Of a stretch of 64,000 bases of DNA, positions 9,258 through 18,009 are shown in pieces; positions within the stretch are counted from its first letter, which is position 1, and each line of letters starts with the position of its first letter. Below the pieces are notes generated by a model. It did no database searches. It saw nothing but the letters and a program-made list of their open reading frames with translations, and was not told the DNA's origin. The DNA lies in the NCBI GenBank assembly GCA_017403825.1, contig JAFRDO010000077.1:1-64000 (forward strand). Direction: 5' to 3'. A program made the translations under genes and the position numbers. The stretch is from Kiritimatiellia bacterium. GTDB lineage: Bacteria; Verrucomicrobiota; Kiritimatiellia; RFP12; UBA1067.

Positions 9258-10451
9258 ATGCAGACGGTGACGAACCAGATACGCGAAGCCCTGGCGAACT
9301 CCAGCTTCATTCGCAAAATGTTCGAGAAAGGCATCGAGCTGAGGCGGCAGTACGGCGACGACGCCGTGTGCGACTTCTCGCTCGGCAATCCCGACGTTCC
9401 GCCGCCGGCTGCCGCCAAGGCAGCGCTGGAGCGCATCGCCGCCGATGCGGTAAAGCCGCTCGGCCTCGGCTATTGCCCGAACGCAGGCATCATGTCCGTG
9501 CGCGAGGCGATGGCCGCACATCTCTCTCGCCAGCAGCGCACGGAGCTGTCGGCCAAGGATGTTGTGATGACCGTCGGGGCCGCCGGCGCGCTCGTCAGCT
9601 TCTTCCGCGTGGTCATCGAGCCTGGCGACGAGGTGATAACGCCGGCGCCGTACTTCGTGGAATACGGCGCATACTGCGGGCACTTCGGCGGCGTACTGCG
9701 TCCTGTGCCGTCCGTCCCGCCCGCGTTCCGTCCAGACGTTGCGGCAATCGCTGCGGCAGTCACGCCAAAGACGCGCGCAATCATCATAAATTCTCCCAAC
9801 AACCCGACCGGCTGCATTTATCCGATGGAGGACCTGCAGGCTCTGGCCGGCATCGCCGAGGACGTCAACCGTGCCAGGGAACGTCCGCTATTCCTCCTGT
9901 TTGACGAGCCTTACCGAGCCTTCGCATATGATGGCGTCGAGGTTCCGCCTGCGCTGCCTCTCTCGCGTTATGCCTGCGTATTGGGTTCGTTCTCGAAAAC
10001 TCTCTCGCTTGCCGGCGAACGCATCGGCTATTTCGTGGCCAATCCCGAAATGCCTGACCAGGCTACGCTGACGGCAGCCGTGACCCTCGCCAACCGGACG
10101 CTTGGCTTCGTCAACGCCCCCGTCGTCGGGCAGCGCCTGGCAGCCGCGCTTGTCGACGAAACAGTTGATCTCGCCATCTATGACCGTCGACGCCAGCTTA
10201 TGGCGCGCGTCCTGCGCGATGCTGGAATCGAGTTTGAAATGCCGAAGGGCGCTTTCTACTTCTTCGCCAAGAGTCCGGTGCCTGACGATACCGTCTTTGT
10301 CGATGCGCTTCTCAAGGAACGGATACTCGTAGTGCCGGGTTCAGGATTCGGCTTCGCGGGCTACGTGCGCCTCAGCTGCAGCGTAGACGAGGCGATAATT
10401 GCGCGAAGCGCGGACGGCTTCAAGCGTGCCGTGGAGTCTCTTCGCGGATGA
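9258..10451 (+). CDS. PLP-dependent aminotransferase, class I/II
   Basis: 397 aa, fold-type I aminotransferase. Motifs: substrate-binding FSLGNPDVPPP near 40-50, INSPNNPTGCIYP (177-189), FDEPYRAF (215-222) with the PLP-ring Asp, and the Schiff-base Lys247 in GSFSKTLSLAGERIGY. The start at 9258 has AGGGAGAAGG upstream, 25 bases after the kinase stop. An open frame back to 9171 lies within the kinase gene and is rejected. Relatives are annotated as aspartate/aromatic aminotransferases; the true substrate cannot be read from sequence. Confidence 0.92.
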   Translation: MQTVTNQIREALANSSFIRKMFEKGIELRRQYGDDAVCDFSLGNPDVPPPAAAKAALERIAADAVKPLGLGYCPNAGIMSVREAMAAHLSRQQRTELSAKDVVMTVGAAGALVSFFRVVIEPGDEVITPAPYFVEYGAYCGHFGGVLRPVPSVPPAFRPDVAAIAAAVTPKTRAIIINSPNNPTGCIYPMEDLQALAGIAEDVNRARERPLFLLFDEPYRAFAYDGVEVPPALPLSRYACVLGSFSKTLSLAGERIGYFVANPEMPDQATLTAAVTLANRTLGFVNAPVVGQRLAAALVDETVDLAIYDRRRQLMARVLRDAGIEFEMPKGAFYFFAKSPVPDDTVFVDALLKERILVVPGSGFGFAGYVRLSCSVDEAIIARSADGFKRAVESLRG

Positions 10452-11497
10452 TCGCCGCGCTGTTCCTCTCCGCGTCGCTCTCGTTCACCGCGACCGCAAC
10501 CGGCGTCGGGAAGGGGACTCCGCTGGAATTCGTCTTCGCCGACAGGAACACTGATCGCGATTACGAGACCATGTTCCTTCTCGACGAGCCGGTCGCAGAC
10601 TTTTGCCGCCGGCTCGAGCGTGCCGGACTGCCGCGCGGAATGCCGACGGATGCCGTCTCTTGCCGTCTCTGGCCCGTAGGGTGTCCGCTCACGTTCTCGC
10701 CGTCGCTTGACAAGTACGTTGAGACCTCGTTGACGGACGATCTCCCGGCCGCGCCGCCAGTCTATACCGGTGGCTCGCGCGACAACAAAGGCGAACCAAT
10801 CGCCGCCGCAGAAATGCCGTCTTCCGCGTTTTCCGTCTATACTCTGGCCCAGTCGCCGATTGTCCATGACGGCATATTCGAGCAAGGACGCGTCTACGGA
10901 CGGCACCTTGCTGCCGTGGAACTGAAAAAGGGCGCAAAGGTGACTTTCACGGTGACTTGGAACGCAGAAGAGATGCCAAGGCACCTGGACGTAACCGTGA
11001 CATCAACAAACGCCGCCGAGACGCTGTCTCTGCTACGGAGGGAGTCCGAGGGACGCGAGCTGGACGTAACCGTGGCGTTCGACCTGGAGATGAAGGTTTC
11101 GGACGCCAGAGCGGCGGCGGTTGCCTTGTCCCGCATTGACTCGCGCCGCATAAAGCTAAACGGTCGCGCCGACGGCAGCCTTTTCTATCGTGCATTCGTC
11201 CCGGAGGCGGAATGGACCAATCGTGCGGCACGACTTGTCCAGCCGTTCGAACTAACGCTCTCTGCTGCCGGCGAGACGCTCGTATTCATCGAAGAGGACT
11301 GGTCCGTCGAGGGGGACGATCCCAAACTTACGCCAAAGGAGATTCCGTTCGGCGATGCCGCAAAATACGCCAAAACCGACACGTGTTTCATATTTGCCTC
11401 GCCCGACGAGCGGCTAAAGCGCATCATGGAGTCAGTAAGCCGCCTGAAAGGCTCGTCCGTAAGGACTTGGTACGTGTTTGCAGAGGTCCGGCCCTAG
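10448..11497 (+). CDS. Secreted protein of unknown function, possible YdjY-like N-terminal half
   Basis: 349 aa; not recognised with certainty. A short hydrophobic N-terminus (about 1-18) suggests export. Residues about 25-75 (PLEFVFADRNTDRDYETMFL, then ADFCRRLERAGLPRG) resemble the YdjY-type domain, judged by eye only. The rest shows alternating beta-type segments without known motifs. It starts in a 4-base ATGA overlap with the aminotransferase, so it is the last gene of the guaB operon, although no terminator is visible after it. Confidence 0.72.
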   Translation: MIAALFLSASLSFTATATGVGKGTPLEFVFADRNTDRDYETMFLLDEPVADFCRRLERAGLPRGMPTDAVSCRLWPVGCPLTFSPSLDKYVETSLTDDLPAAPPVYTGGSRDNKGEPIAAAEMPSSAFSVYTLAQSPIVHDGIFEQGRVYGRHLAAVELKKGAKVTFTVTWNAEEMPRHLDVTVTSTNAAETLSLLRRESEGRELDVTVAFDLEMKVSDARAAAVALSRIDSRRIKLNGRADGSLFYRAFVPEAEWTNRAARLVQPFELTLSAAGETLVFIEEDWSVEGDDPKLTPKEIPFGDAAKYAKTDTCFIFASPDERLKRIMESVSRLKGSSVRTWYVFAEVRP

Positions 11498-11560
11498 TTT
11501 ACATAATCCCCATTATGCGCAAAGATTGCCTGCCTAGCAATACAAATCAACCCGTATTTA

Positions 11561-11569
11561 TGATATAAT
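11561..11569 (+). promoter_or_regulatory. Extended -10 promoter, leaderless arrangement
   Basis: TGATATAAT, with an ATG only 6 bases after the hexamer and no ribosome site. It lies in the 78-base gap 11498-11575; nothing else is seen in that gap. Confidence 0.7.
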
Positions 11570-11575
11570 TCACAT

Positions 11576-12499
11576 ATGAACGAAAATCCAACAGCAGTCA
11601 GCGTCTATCAGCAAGACGGTGTTGACGACTTCCCGGTCCTGAAGGCGTTTCAGCAATACATCGATGCCGAGCATGCAAAGGCACGAAAGCGTCTTGTGAC
11701 GATGGGAATATTCTTTGTAATCCTCATGGGCGCGGTTATCGCGGTGTTCGTGGCAATGCTAGCCTCCCTCAGCCAGCGCAATCAGCAACTGAACGACCGT
11801 CTCGTCGATTTCGCCATGCAGGATCGTGAGCGTCAGCCAAAAACGCCGGAGGTCGTGCAACGTCCGGCGGCGGATGACGGCATGCTAAAGTCGCTCAAGG
11901 ACAAGCTTGACGAACTTCAGAAAAAGCTTTCTGAACGGGAGGCAAAGGACGAGGAGAGGGCTCGCATGGCCGCTGAAGAAAAACAGAAGGGTCCTACGCC
12001 GGAGCAAGTGGAGATCGAGAAGCTCAAGGCCCTTCTCGCCGCCGAGCGCGAAAAGGCTGCCGCGGAGAAGGAACGCAAGCGCCAGGAGGAGCTTGAAGCC
12101 TACCGACGCAAGCATTATCCCGAACTCTACAAGCAGCCGGCCAGGAAGCAGCAGCAGCCCGTCCGCAAGCAAAAGCCGTCGCGCAAGCCAAAGGCCAAGG
12201 CTGCCGCCGCTCCGAACATCGACGAGATAGACGACGTGCTGGACTTGCTTGATGACACAGGCGCAATAGACTACTTCAATGACGCTGATGCGGACAACAC
12301 TGGCGCCAAGGCCTCAGGCGACGCAGAGGATGCGCCTGCGGCAGCAAGCGAAAAAGCTCCGCCGACGAAGAAGGAGCCGACAAGCACTGCTCCGCAACAA
12401 GAAGAAAAGGAAACTGCGCAGGCGAAACCGCCTGCGCAGCCCCTTGCGATTCCCGTCGATGTGAAAAAGACGAGCGGCTGGCGCATTCCGAACGAATGA
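11576..12499 (+). CDS. Single-pass membrane protein with coiled coil and Lys/Pro/Ala-rich tail
   Basis: 307 aa, function unknown. Membrane segment at about 43-66 (FFVILMGAVIAVFVAMLASL). A long charged coiled coil at about 100-190 (repeated E-K-L-K and A-A-E-K-E patterns) precedes a basic stretch rich in K, Q, P and R, then an acidic patch (EIDDVLDLLDD), and a low-complexity end. The topology and composition resemble TolA-like or envelope-linker proteins, but no domain is recognised. Transcription appears leaderless. It converges with the isomerase gene, 19 bases away, and a perfect hairpin lies inside its 3' end. Confidence 0.75.
   Translation: MNENPTAVSVYQQDGVDDFPVLKAFQQYIDAEHAKARKRLVTMGIFFVILMGAVIAVFVAMLASLSQRNQQLNDRLVDFAMQDRERQPKTPEVVQRPAADDGMLKSLKDKLDELQKKLSEREAKDEERARMAAEEKQKGPTPEQVEIEKLKALLAAEREKAAAEKERKRQEELEAYRRKHYPELYKQPARKQQQPVRKQKPSRKPKAKAAAAPNIDEIDDVLDLLDDTGAIDYFNDADADNTGAKASGDAEDAPAAASEKAPPTKKEPTSTAPQQEEKETAQAKPPAQPLAIPVDVKKTSGWRIPNE
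12414..12439 (+). repeat. Perfect 11-bp inverted repeat inside coding sequence
   Basis: CTGCGCAGGCG, 4-base loop, then its exact complement; it lies 60 bases before the stop of the coiled-coil protein gene. No T-run follows on either strand, so it is not a standard terminator. It encodes part of AQAKPPAQP. Confidence 0.6.
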
Positions 12500-12518
12500 C
12501 GCAGCCCGACTCCCCTTC

Positions 12519-13766
12519 TCAGCCGGCGAGATCCTTCATCGTGACGACGGGAAGGTCCTTTAAACGCGAAATCACGCGCATCGGCCGTTGTGCCGCCTTG
12601 TTGAACGCATAGCCGTCCTTTCCGAGCGGCCAGACAACCGGAGCCGTGTTAAGGATAGTCGCCCGGAAGCCTTGCATCGTTGCGCCCATGTTGCCGGTGT
12701 GCGAAGAATTGCATCCCTCGTTCTCGATTACGAACGGGTTGCTGTAGCCCTTCGCCATCAGGTTCTCGAGGAACCTGGTCCAGTCGCACGAGTCGCTGCC
12801 GCCAAAGCCGGGCAGGCGCGGCTCGTAGTTGAGCCGATCCCACTCGTTGCCTGGCAACGGCACGCCTGCCTTCTTCGCAAGCGCAGGGTCTACCGTCTGC
12901 ATCGGGAAGAGCCTGCCCCAGTGCGTCGCTTCCGTCTCGGTCGGAAAGTTGCGCGTACCCTTGATGTGGATGCGGCGGAGCTTCTTGAAGTCCATCGCGT
13001 TTATCACGTCCGTCGGGTCGATGTGCTGCCAGATGTCATGGGACGGGTCATACGTCTCCTCTAGCGCACTGTCGTCGTCGAGGACGGCGTACATGAGCTT
13101 ACGGGCCGCCAGGCAGCCGGGAAGGTTGCAGTAGCAGTCCGTAGAAGTGACGGGACGCCACCCTTCCATAGGGCAGTTCTCGACGCAAACGGTGACTCCG
13201 AGGTCCTTCGCATACTTGAGAATCGGCGTGAAGACCTTCTTGAACTTCATGAGGTTCTTCTCGAAGCCGTTGTCCTCGTTGCCGAGAACCACGTCGTAGC
13301 CGACGAACGAGCCGCAGACGACGTCGTTGAGGTCTCCGCCAAGGAGCGCCGCGATGCGGATCAGCTTCAGTATGTGGTTCTGGTTTACCACCTGAAGCTC
13401 CGGTTTGCCGCCGATAAGGTTGTCGTAGGCACCCACCGATATGCGCAGTCCTTCGCGATTGCAGATGTCGATTACCTGCTTGGCGCGCTCGAGAGTGAAG
13501 TTGTCGTAGTCCAGATGGGTGGCGATGTGGTCCTGCCGGTCGGTGTCGCGGCGGAAGACGCACAGCTCAAGGCCCTGCGCCCCGACGTCCTTCGCGCGCT
13601 TGACGACGGACTCGAAGTCCGGATCGGCGGCGAAGGCGCTTGTCATCAGCCAGATCGGGTTGTTGCGCGGCTCCGGCTTGGGCGTACGGGCGAACGACGC
13701 CTTGGGCGCAATCGCACCCAAGGCAGTCAACGCTGCCGCGCTGCGGAAGAAGTCTCTCCTGTTCAT
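12519..13766 (-). CDS. Tat-exported sugar phosphate isomerase/epimerase-type TIM-barrel protein
   Basis: 415 aa. The N-terminus carries a twin-arginine signal (NRRDFF followed by an Ala-rich hydrophobic stretch to about residue 30). The mature part is an AP-endonuclease-2/xylose-isomerase-like barrel: VGAQGLELCVFR, EGLRISVGAYD, VCVENCPMEGW, YDPSHDIWQHIDP and RIHIKGTRN provide the usual acidic and His metal ligands. The start at 13766 has AAGGGG upstream; the frame back to 13802 has no support. Last gene of a four-gene operon of alternating oxidoreductases and isomerases. The substrate is unknown; a 3-keto sugar or inosose-type compound is plausible from the family. Confidence 0.88.
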   Translation of the reverse strand: MNRRDFFRSAAALTALGAIAPKASFARTPKPEPRNNPIWLMTSAFAADPDFESVVKRAKDVGAQGLELCVFRRDTDRQDHIATHLDYDNFTLERAKQVIDICNREGLRISVGAYDNLIGGKPELQVVNQNHILKLIRIAALLGGDLNDVVCGSFVGYDVVLGNEDNGFEKNLMKFKKVFTPILKYAKDLGVTVCVENCPMEGWRPVTSTDCYCNLPGCLAARKLMYAVLDDDSALEETYDPSHDIWQHIDPTDVINAMDFKKLRRIHIKGTRNFPTETEATHWGRLFPMQTVDPALAKKAGVPLPGNEWDRLNYEPRLPGFGGSDSCDWTRFLENLMAKGYSNPFVIENEGCNSSHTGNMGATMQGFRATILNTAPVVWPLGKDGYAFNKAAQRPMRVISRLKDLPVVTMKDLAG

Positions 13767-13788
13767 GGCGGAAATCCCCTTCTTTGCG

Positions 13789-15357
13789 TCAGACCACCAC
13801 ATCCCAGCCCTTGCGGTAATTGGCTCGCTTGAGCCAGGCTGGATCGCCGGTTCCGTTCGCGAACGTCAAGTTCACCGGATCCCAGTCGAACCCGGTGTCA
13901 TAGACGTAGCTCATGTTGCAGAGCTGGCAGAGAATCGCGCCGCGGGCGCCGACTTCGGCCGGCGACACGGTCATAGCGCGCGTCTCAATGCACTCGCAGA
14001 AGTTGACGACCTGGTTGACGCTCTTATAGAGCTGCACCGGGGCGGACTCGAGGCCGAAACGGTCAATGAGCGTCGCAAGCGTCTTGGCGAGCACGTCGTC
14101 CTTCTTGACCATCGCGTCAGTTCCGTAGTCCTTGCCTATGGAGGCGGCGACTATCTTGTCCTTCATGAACTCGCCGGACTCGATCTGCTTGCGGATCTCA
14201 AGGTCGGGCTTGACGAGGCCCGTCCCCTTCCACACCGCTATCTTGCCGCGGTTGACCGCGACGATGCCGTCCGTTCCGTAGAACACCGTTCCCCAGCCGC
14301 CGGAACCTGTGATCACTCCGAACGGCCCGTGGTAGAGCTCGATGTCGCCATCCTTGCCCTTGAACAGCATCTTCATGCCGTACTGGCGGCGGCCGCCGTG
14401 ATAGAGGTCGGTGGAGTACGGCTCGTCGGATCGGATAATCCTGTACGGGCCCGACCCGTCCATGTCCATGCCCCACTGGGCGATGTCGAGATGATGCGCG
14501 CCCCAGTCGCCGTTGTAGCCCGTTCCGATGTCGTCGTCGAAACGCCAGAACATCGGGTAGAACTTGTTGACGCCCTTAGGCGCCAGCTGGTTCGAGTACG
14601 GACGCCACTTCGCAGGACCGAGCCACATGTCCCAGCCCCATGCTCCGAGCTGTTCGTAGCCGTCGCTCTCTGCCGCGGCGTTGTTCGGATCGTCGAAGAA
14701 ACGGAGCGGATGGGACGGACCGCCGAGCTTCTTGCCGCCGATTCCGTAGTTTGCGTCAACGTACTTGATGGTGCCGATGCCGCCGTTGCGCACGATCATG
14801 CACGCCGTACGGAATTCGCTGACCTCCGACCAGCTGCGCTGCATCGAGCCCGTCTGGAAGACTCGACCGTACTTCTTCTGCGCGGCCATAACCTTCTTGG
14901 CCTCCTCCGGGGAGAAGGTGAGCGGCTTCTCGCAGTAGACGTCCTTGCCGTGCTTCATGGCCTCGACGCACATGTACGCATGCCAGTGGTCCGGCGTCGC
15001 GATGCAGACCGCATCGATCTGCGGGTCGGCTATCACCGTGCGGAAGTCGAGCACCGCCTTGCAGGCATTGTCGCCGTAGATCTTATTGACCTGTGCGGCT
15101 CCCGCTTCGGCGCGAGTCTTGTCGCAGTCGCAGACGGCGACAATCTTCACCATGTCGCGAAGCTTGGAGCAGTACTTTGCCGTTCCTGCGAACTGCGGAA
15201 TGAGGGCGGACCTCTGCTGGATTCCGTAGCCGATCATCGCGATGTTGCGCTTCTCGCCCGGCTTGAGGGCGCGAAGGCCCGTCTTGGCGGTGGCGCAGCC
15301 CGCAAGAGTCGCGGCTGCGGCGGAGCCGAAGAGGAAGTTCCTTCTACCGAGCTTCAT
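13789..15357 (-). CDS. Tat-exported Gfo/Idh/MocA family oxidoreductase (lipoprotein-type signal)
   Basis: 522 aa. Tat motif GRRNFLFG followed by lipobox TLAGC (Cys20), so it is probably a lipoprotein exported folded with bound NAD(P). Rossmann start NIAMIGYGIQQ, then CIATPDHWHAYMCVEAMKHGKDVYCEKPLTF with the EKP signature Lys, written here in pieces: ATPDHWHA, GKDVYCEKPL. C-terminal alpha/beta domain includes WGAHHLDIAQWGMD. The family oxidises or reduces sugar hydroxyls. One base separates its start from the upstream isomerase stop; the downstream isomerase follows 22 bases later. Confidence 0.92.
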   Translation of the reverse strand: MKLGRRNFLFGSAAAATLAGCATAKTGLRALKPGEKRNIAMIGYGIQQRSALIPQFAGTAKYCSKLRDMVKIVAVCDCDKTRAEAGAAQVNKIYGDNACKAVLDFRTVIADPQIDAVCIATPDHWHAYMCVEAMKHGKDVYCEKPLTFSPEEAKKVMAAQKKYGRVFQTGSMQRSWSEVSEFRTACMIVRNGGIGTIKYVDANYGIGGKKLGGPSHPLRFFDDPNNAAAESDGYEQLGAWGWDMWLGPAKWRPYSNQLAPKGVNKFYPMFWRFDDDIGTGYNGDWGAHHLDIAQWGMDMDGSGPYRIIRSDEPYSTDLYHGGRRQYGMKMLFKGKDGDIELYHGPFGVITGSGGWGTVFYGTDGIVAVNRGKIAVWKGTGLVKPDLEIRKQIESGEFMKDKIVAASIGKDYGTDAMVKKDDVLAKTLATLIDRFGLESAPVQLYKSVNQVVNFCECIETRAMTVSPAEVGARGAILCQLCNMSYVYDTGFDWDPVNLTFANGTGDPAWLKRANYRKGWDVVV

Positions 15358-15358
15358 G

Positions 15359-16336
15359 TCAGTTCAGCCCTTTCGCCTTGAGGAACGCATACGACGGCGT
15401 GATTGCGGAAAGGTCGTCGAAGTGGCGCTCGCACTCGACGACATACCAATCGACGCCGTCCTTCTCCGTCACAGGGATGAGTCCGTCCCAGTCGACCGGC
15501 GTCGCGCCGGGCTTGCCGGGCTTGCCGAGAATCGCATCGAACTCCTTGACGTTCTTGCCCATGCCGTTCTCCTTGGCGTGAAGCGTCGGGGCCCGGTGCG
15601 GGTACTTGACGTACTGCTCCTTCGGGTCGACGCCTGCACAGGTCGTCCAGCCGACGTCCTGCTCCATGCAGACGCTCGGATCGGTGTTGGAGAAGAAGTA
15701 GTCCCAGAACGACGTGCCGTCCAGAAGATGCACCGCATGCTCCCACGTGTGGTTGTGCAGGCCGATCCTGCACCCCATCTTCGCGGCGTCGGCGGCCATC
15801 TTGTTGTAGTACTCGGCGAGCTTCTTCGTGTGATCGTCGATTGCCTGCGACGGGGTGCAGGGTTCGCCGCCCCTTCCCGTCGACCAGGTGCATCCAGGCG
15901 GGAAGTTGCCGCCGCCGGGGCAGATGACGAGGTTGTTGCCGAAGGTCATGTTGAATTCGCACGTCTTCTTGAGCTGCTCCGGATTGTATGTCCACTGCTT
16001 GGTGTCAAGGCCGTATTCGGCGCACGAGACGTGCGTGCCGACGGCTTTTACGCCGGCGTTGGCCAGCGCCTTGCGGAGCCCCTTGGGGTCGTTGGCATAC
16101 TGGTAGTAGCCGGCGAACTCCACGCCCTTGAAGCCGATTGCGGCGACATCTTCGAGCGCACGGTCGAGGCCGGGGCCGTTCTTGATGTAGTCCTTGATGG
16201 AGTAGAGCTGCAGCGCAATCCTGGCGTTCACGCCACCGCAACCGCACCTGCAGCTGCAGCATCCGGAGAAGGCGGCGGCAGCCGCGCTGGCTCCGAGAAT
16301 CTCAAAGAACCCTCTGCGTGTCATGTCAGTCTTCAT
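15359..16336 (-). CDS. Tat-exported sugar phosphate isomerase/epimerase (lipoprotein-type signal)
   Basis: 325 aa. TRRGFFEILG plus hydrophobic core and lipobox FSGC, followed by a striking Cys-rich stretch (CCSCRCGCGG). Barrel motifs: RIALQLYSIKDYI, FKGVEFAGYYQY, GTHVSCAEYG, RIGLHNHTWEH and VGWTTCAGVDP; these carry the His/Glu/Asp residues that bind a divalent metal in this family. The start is placed at 16336 (AGGAG 7 bases upstream); an open frame to 16459 is spurious. Closely similar in plan to the gene at 48245-49105. Confidence 0.9.
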   Translation of the reverse strand: MKTDMTRRGFFEILGASAAAAAFSGCCSCRCGCGGVNARIALQLYSIKDYIKNGPGLDRALEDVAAIGFKGVEFAGYYQYANDPKGLRKALANAGVKAVGTHVSCAEYGLDTKQWTYNPEQLKKTCEFNMTFGNNLVICPGGGNFPPGCTWSTGRGGEPCTPSQAIDDHTKKLAEYYNKMAADAAKMGCRIGLHNHTWEHAVHLLDGTSFWDYFFSNTDPSVCMEQDVGWTTCAGVDPKEQYVKYPHRAPTLHAKENGMGKNVKEFDAILGKPGKPGATPVDWDGLIPVTEKDGVDWYVVECERHFDDLSAITPSYAFLKAKGLN

Positions 16337-16374
16337 GTCGTTTCTCCTTGCTTGAACCTTTCTTCTCCCTTGCC

Positions 16375-17919
16375 TCAGAACTCCCATCCCTTGCGGATGT
16401 ACGGCTTGACGAGCGCATTCGCCTTCGCATTGTCGAACGTCTGCGTGGCGGAGTCCCATACGAGCTTGCCCGGCACGCGCTGCGCGATGCAGCCGACGAG
16501 AATGCCCTCCATCTGCGGCACGCAGTATTCGACGTCGGCGAAACAGCGCGAATGGGTCTGCTCGTAGTACGGGCCGACGCCGCGGATCGCATCGAGGAAC
16601 TCGATGTAGTGACCGTTGGCGAAGCCCTTCATCTCGACCGTCGACTTGCCGGCGGCCGCCGCGGAGTCGGTGCGGAACGGAATCGAACGCGGCACCGCCT
16701 TCGCAGCCTCGTGCTCGAACACGTCCTTGAACTCCTTGTCGGAGTCAAGCGCGATCGCGCACTTGGCGCCGTAGTCGTCCTGCATGAGCACGGAACCCTT
16801 AGAGCCGATGATGTAGCAGCCGGTCTCGGGAACCTTGCCGTCGTGGGCGGAGGCCCACTTGGGCATGACATCGGCAGCGGGCTTGAGGCCGCCGTCGTAC
16901 CAGTAGAGCGTCAGCGCGGGCAGCGTTACGCCGGGGCGCACCTTCGACGCGCGCGCCTTGTATGTGAGCTTGACCTTCGAGGCGAGCGGATACGCCAGGT
17001 CGTTCTCGGATTTGATGCTGACGCATTCAGCGTCGGACACTCCGCCGAGCTCAAGCCCGCGGAACGCAAGGTTCATCGTGTGGCACGCCATGTCGCCGAA
17101 CGCGCCGGCGCCGAAGTCGAAGAACCCGCGCCACGTGAAGGTGTGGTAGACGTTCTTGCCGAGGTTCCAGGGGTCGTAGACGTCGGCGTCCTTCGGATAC
17201 TGGTCGAGGAACGGACGCTCCGCGGCCGTCGCGAGCCATGCGTTCCAGTTCAGCCCCGGACGGAGCTTGTCACCCTTCGGGTGACCCTTCACCCAGTCGG
17301 TGACAGCCTTGCCCTGCGGCCACACAGGACGGTTCGTCCAGACGTGAACTTCCTTTGCGTCTCCGAGGATTCCGCTCTGGAGGACCTCGGTGCAGCGGCG
17401 CATGGAGTCAAGCGAGGACCCCTGGTTGCCCATCTGCACGATGACGTTGTTTGCCTTCGCAGTGCGGCCGAAGTAGTCGAGCTCCCAGAGCGTCCTGACC
17501 AGGGGCTTCTGCACGTACACGTGAATGCCCTGCTGCATTGCCCTCACCGCAACCGGAGCGTGGACATGGTCGGGCGTAGAGATCGTCATCGCATCGATAC
17601 CGAGCAGCCCGGCGTTGTCGAGGAGGCTGCGGTAGTCGGTGAAGAACGGGATCTTGTACATGTCAAGGTCGATGCCGTCCTGGGCCAGGCGCAGCTGCGC
17701 CTTCTCGCGCATCGCGTAGTCGGCGTCGCAGAACGCGACCATCTCCGCCAGACCGGACTTCACCATGGGCGTCCAGTCGCTGTAGCCCTTGCCCATGACG
17801 CCTACCGCCGCAAGCCTGATCTTCTGTCCGCCGCGCAGGCTCTTGCACCCTATGGCGAAAACCCCCGTTCCTGCGGCCATGCCGCGAAGGAACCCTCTGC
17901 GTGAAGCGCAAACCTTCAT
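16375..17919 (-). CDS. Tat-exported Gfo/Idh/MocA family oxidoreductase (first gene of operon)
   Basis: 514 aa. Tat motif SRRGFLRGMAAG and lipobox FAIGC. NAD-binding AAVGVMGKGYSDW, ISTPDHVHAPVAVRAM and the VQKPL variant of the EKP motif (Glu replaced by Gln, Lys kept). The C-terminal half has DFGAGAFGDMACHTMN, the His-containing signature of periplasmic members of this family. Start 17919 follows AAAGGAG at good spacing. Expressed from the promoter at 17981-18009 inside the 3' end of dapF. Acts with the three downstream genes, probably on a carbohydrate in the periplasm. Confidence 0.9.
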   Translation of the reverse strand: MKVCASRRGFLRGMAAGTGVFAIGCKSLRGGQKIRLAAVGVMGKGYSDWTPMVKSGLAEMVAFCDADYAMREKAQLRLAQDGIDLDMYKIPFFTDYRSLLDNAGLLGIDAMTISTPDHVHAPVAVRAMQQGIHVYVQKPLVRTLWELDYFGRTAKANNVIVQMGNQGSSLDSMRRCTEVLQSGILGDAKEVHVWTNRPVWPQGKAVTDWVKGHPKGDKLRPGLNWNAWLATAAERPFLDQYPKDADVYDPWNLGKNVYHTFTWRGFFDFGAGAFGDMACHTMNLAFRGLELGGVSDAECVSIKSENDLAYPLASKVKLTYKARASKVRPGVTLPALTLYWYDGGLKPAADVMPKWASAHDGKVPETGCYIIGSKGSVLMQDDYGAKCAIALDSDKEFKDVFEHEAAKAVPRSIPFRTDSAAAAGKSTVEMKGFANGHYIEFLDAIRGVGPYYEQTHSRCFADVEYCVPQMEGILVGCIAQRVPGKLVWDSATQTFDNAKANALVKPYIRKGWEF

Positions 17920-17980
17920 TATTTCTCCTTTAGTGGTTGTTTGTGTTTTGTGTTGGAAAGACCTGTTCCCGTTTGAGTGA

Positions 17981-18009
17981 AGTATACACGATTTGACGCT
18001 AATCCGCAA
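17981..18009 (-). promoter_or_regulatory. Promoter of the oxidoreductase/isomerase operon
   Basis: TTGCGG (18009-18004), 17-base spacer, TATACT (17986-17981) on the minus strand. The -35 lies in the last codons of dapF. The leader to the ATG at 17919 is about 55 bases; no hairpin stands out in it. Confidence 0.6.

Noticed and set aside
13519-15381. 620-codon open frame on the + strand
   Set aside because: Antisense to the isomerase and oxidoreductase genes, which show clear family motifs; it results from high GC at third positions. No domain is recognisable in its translation.
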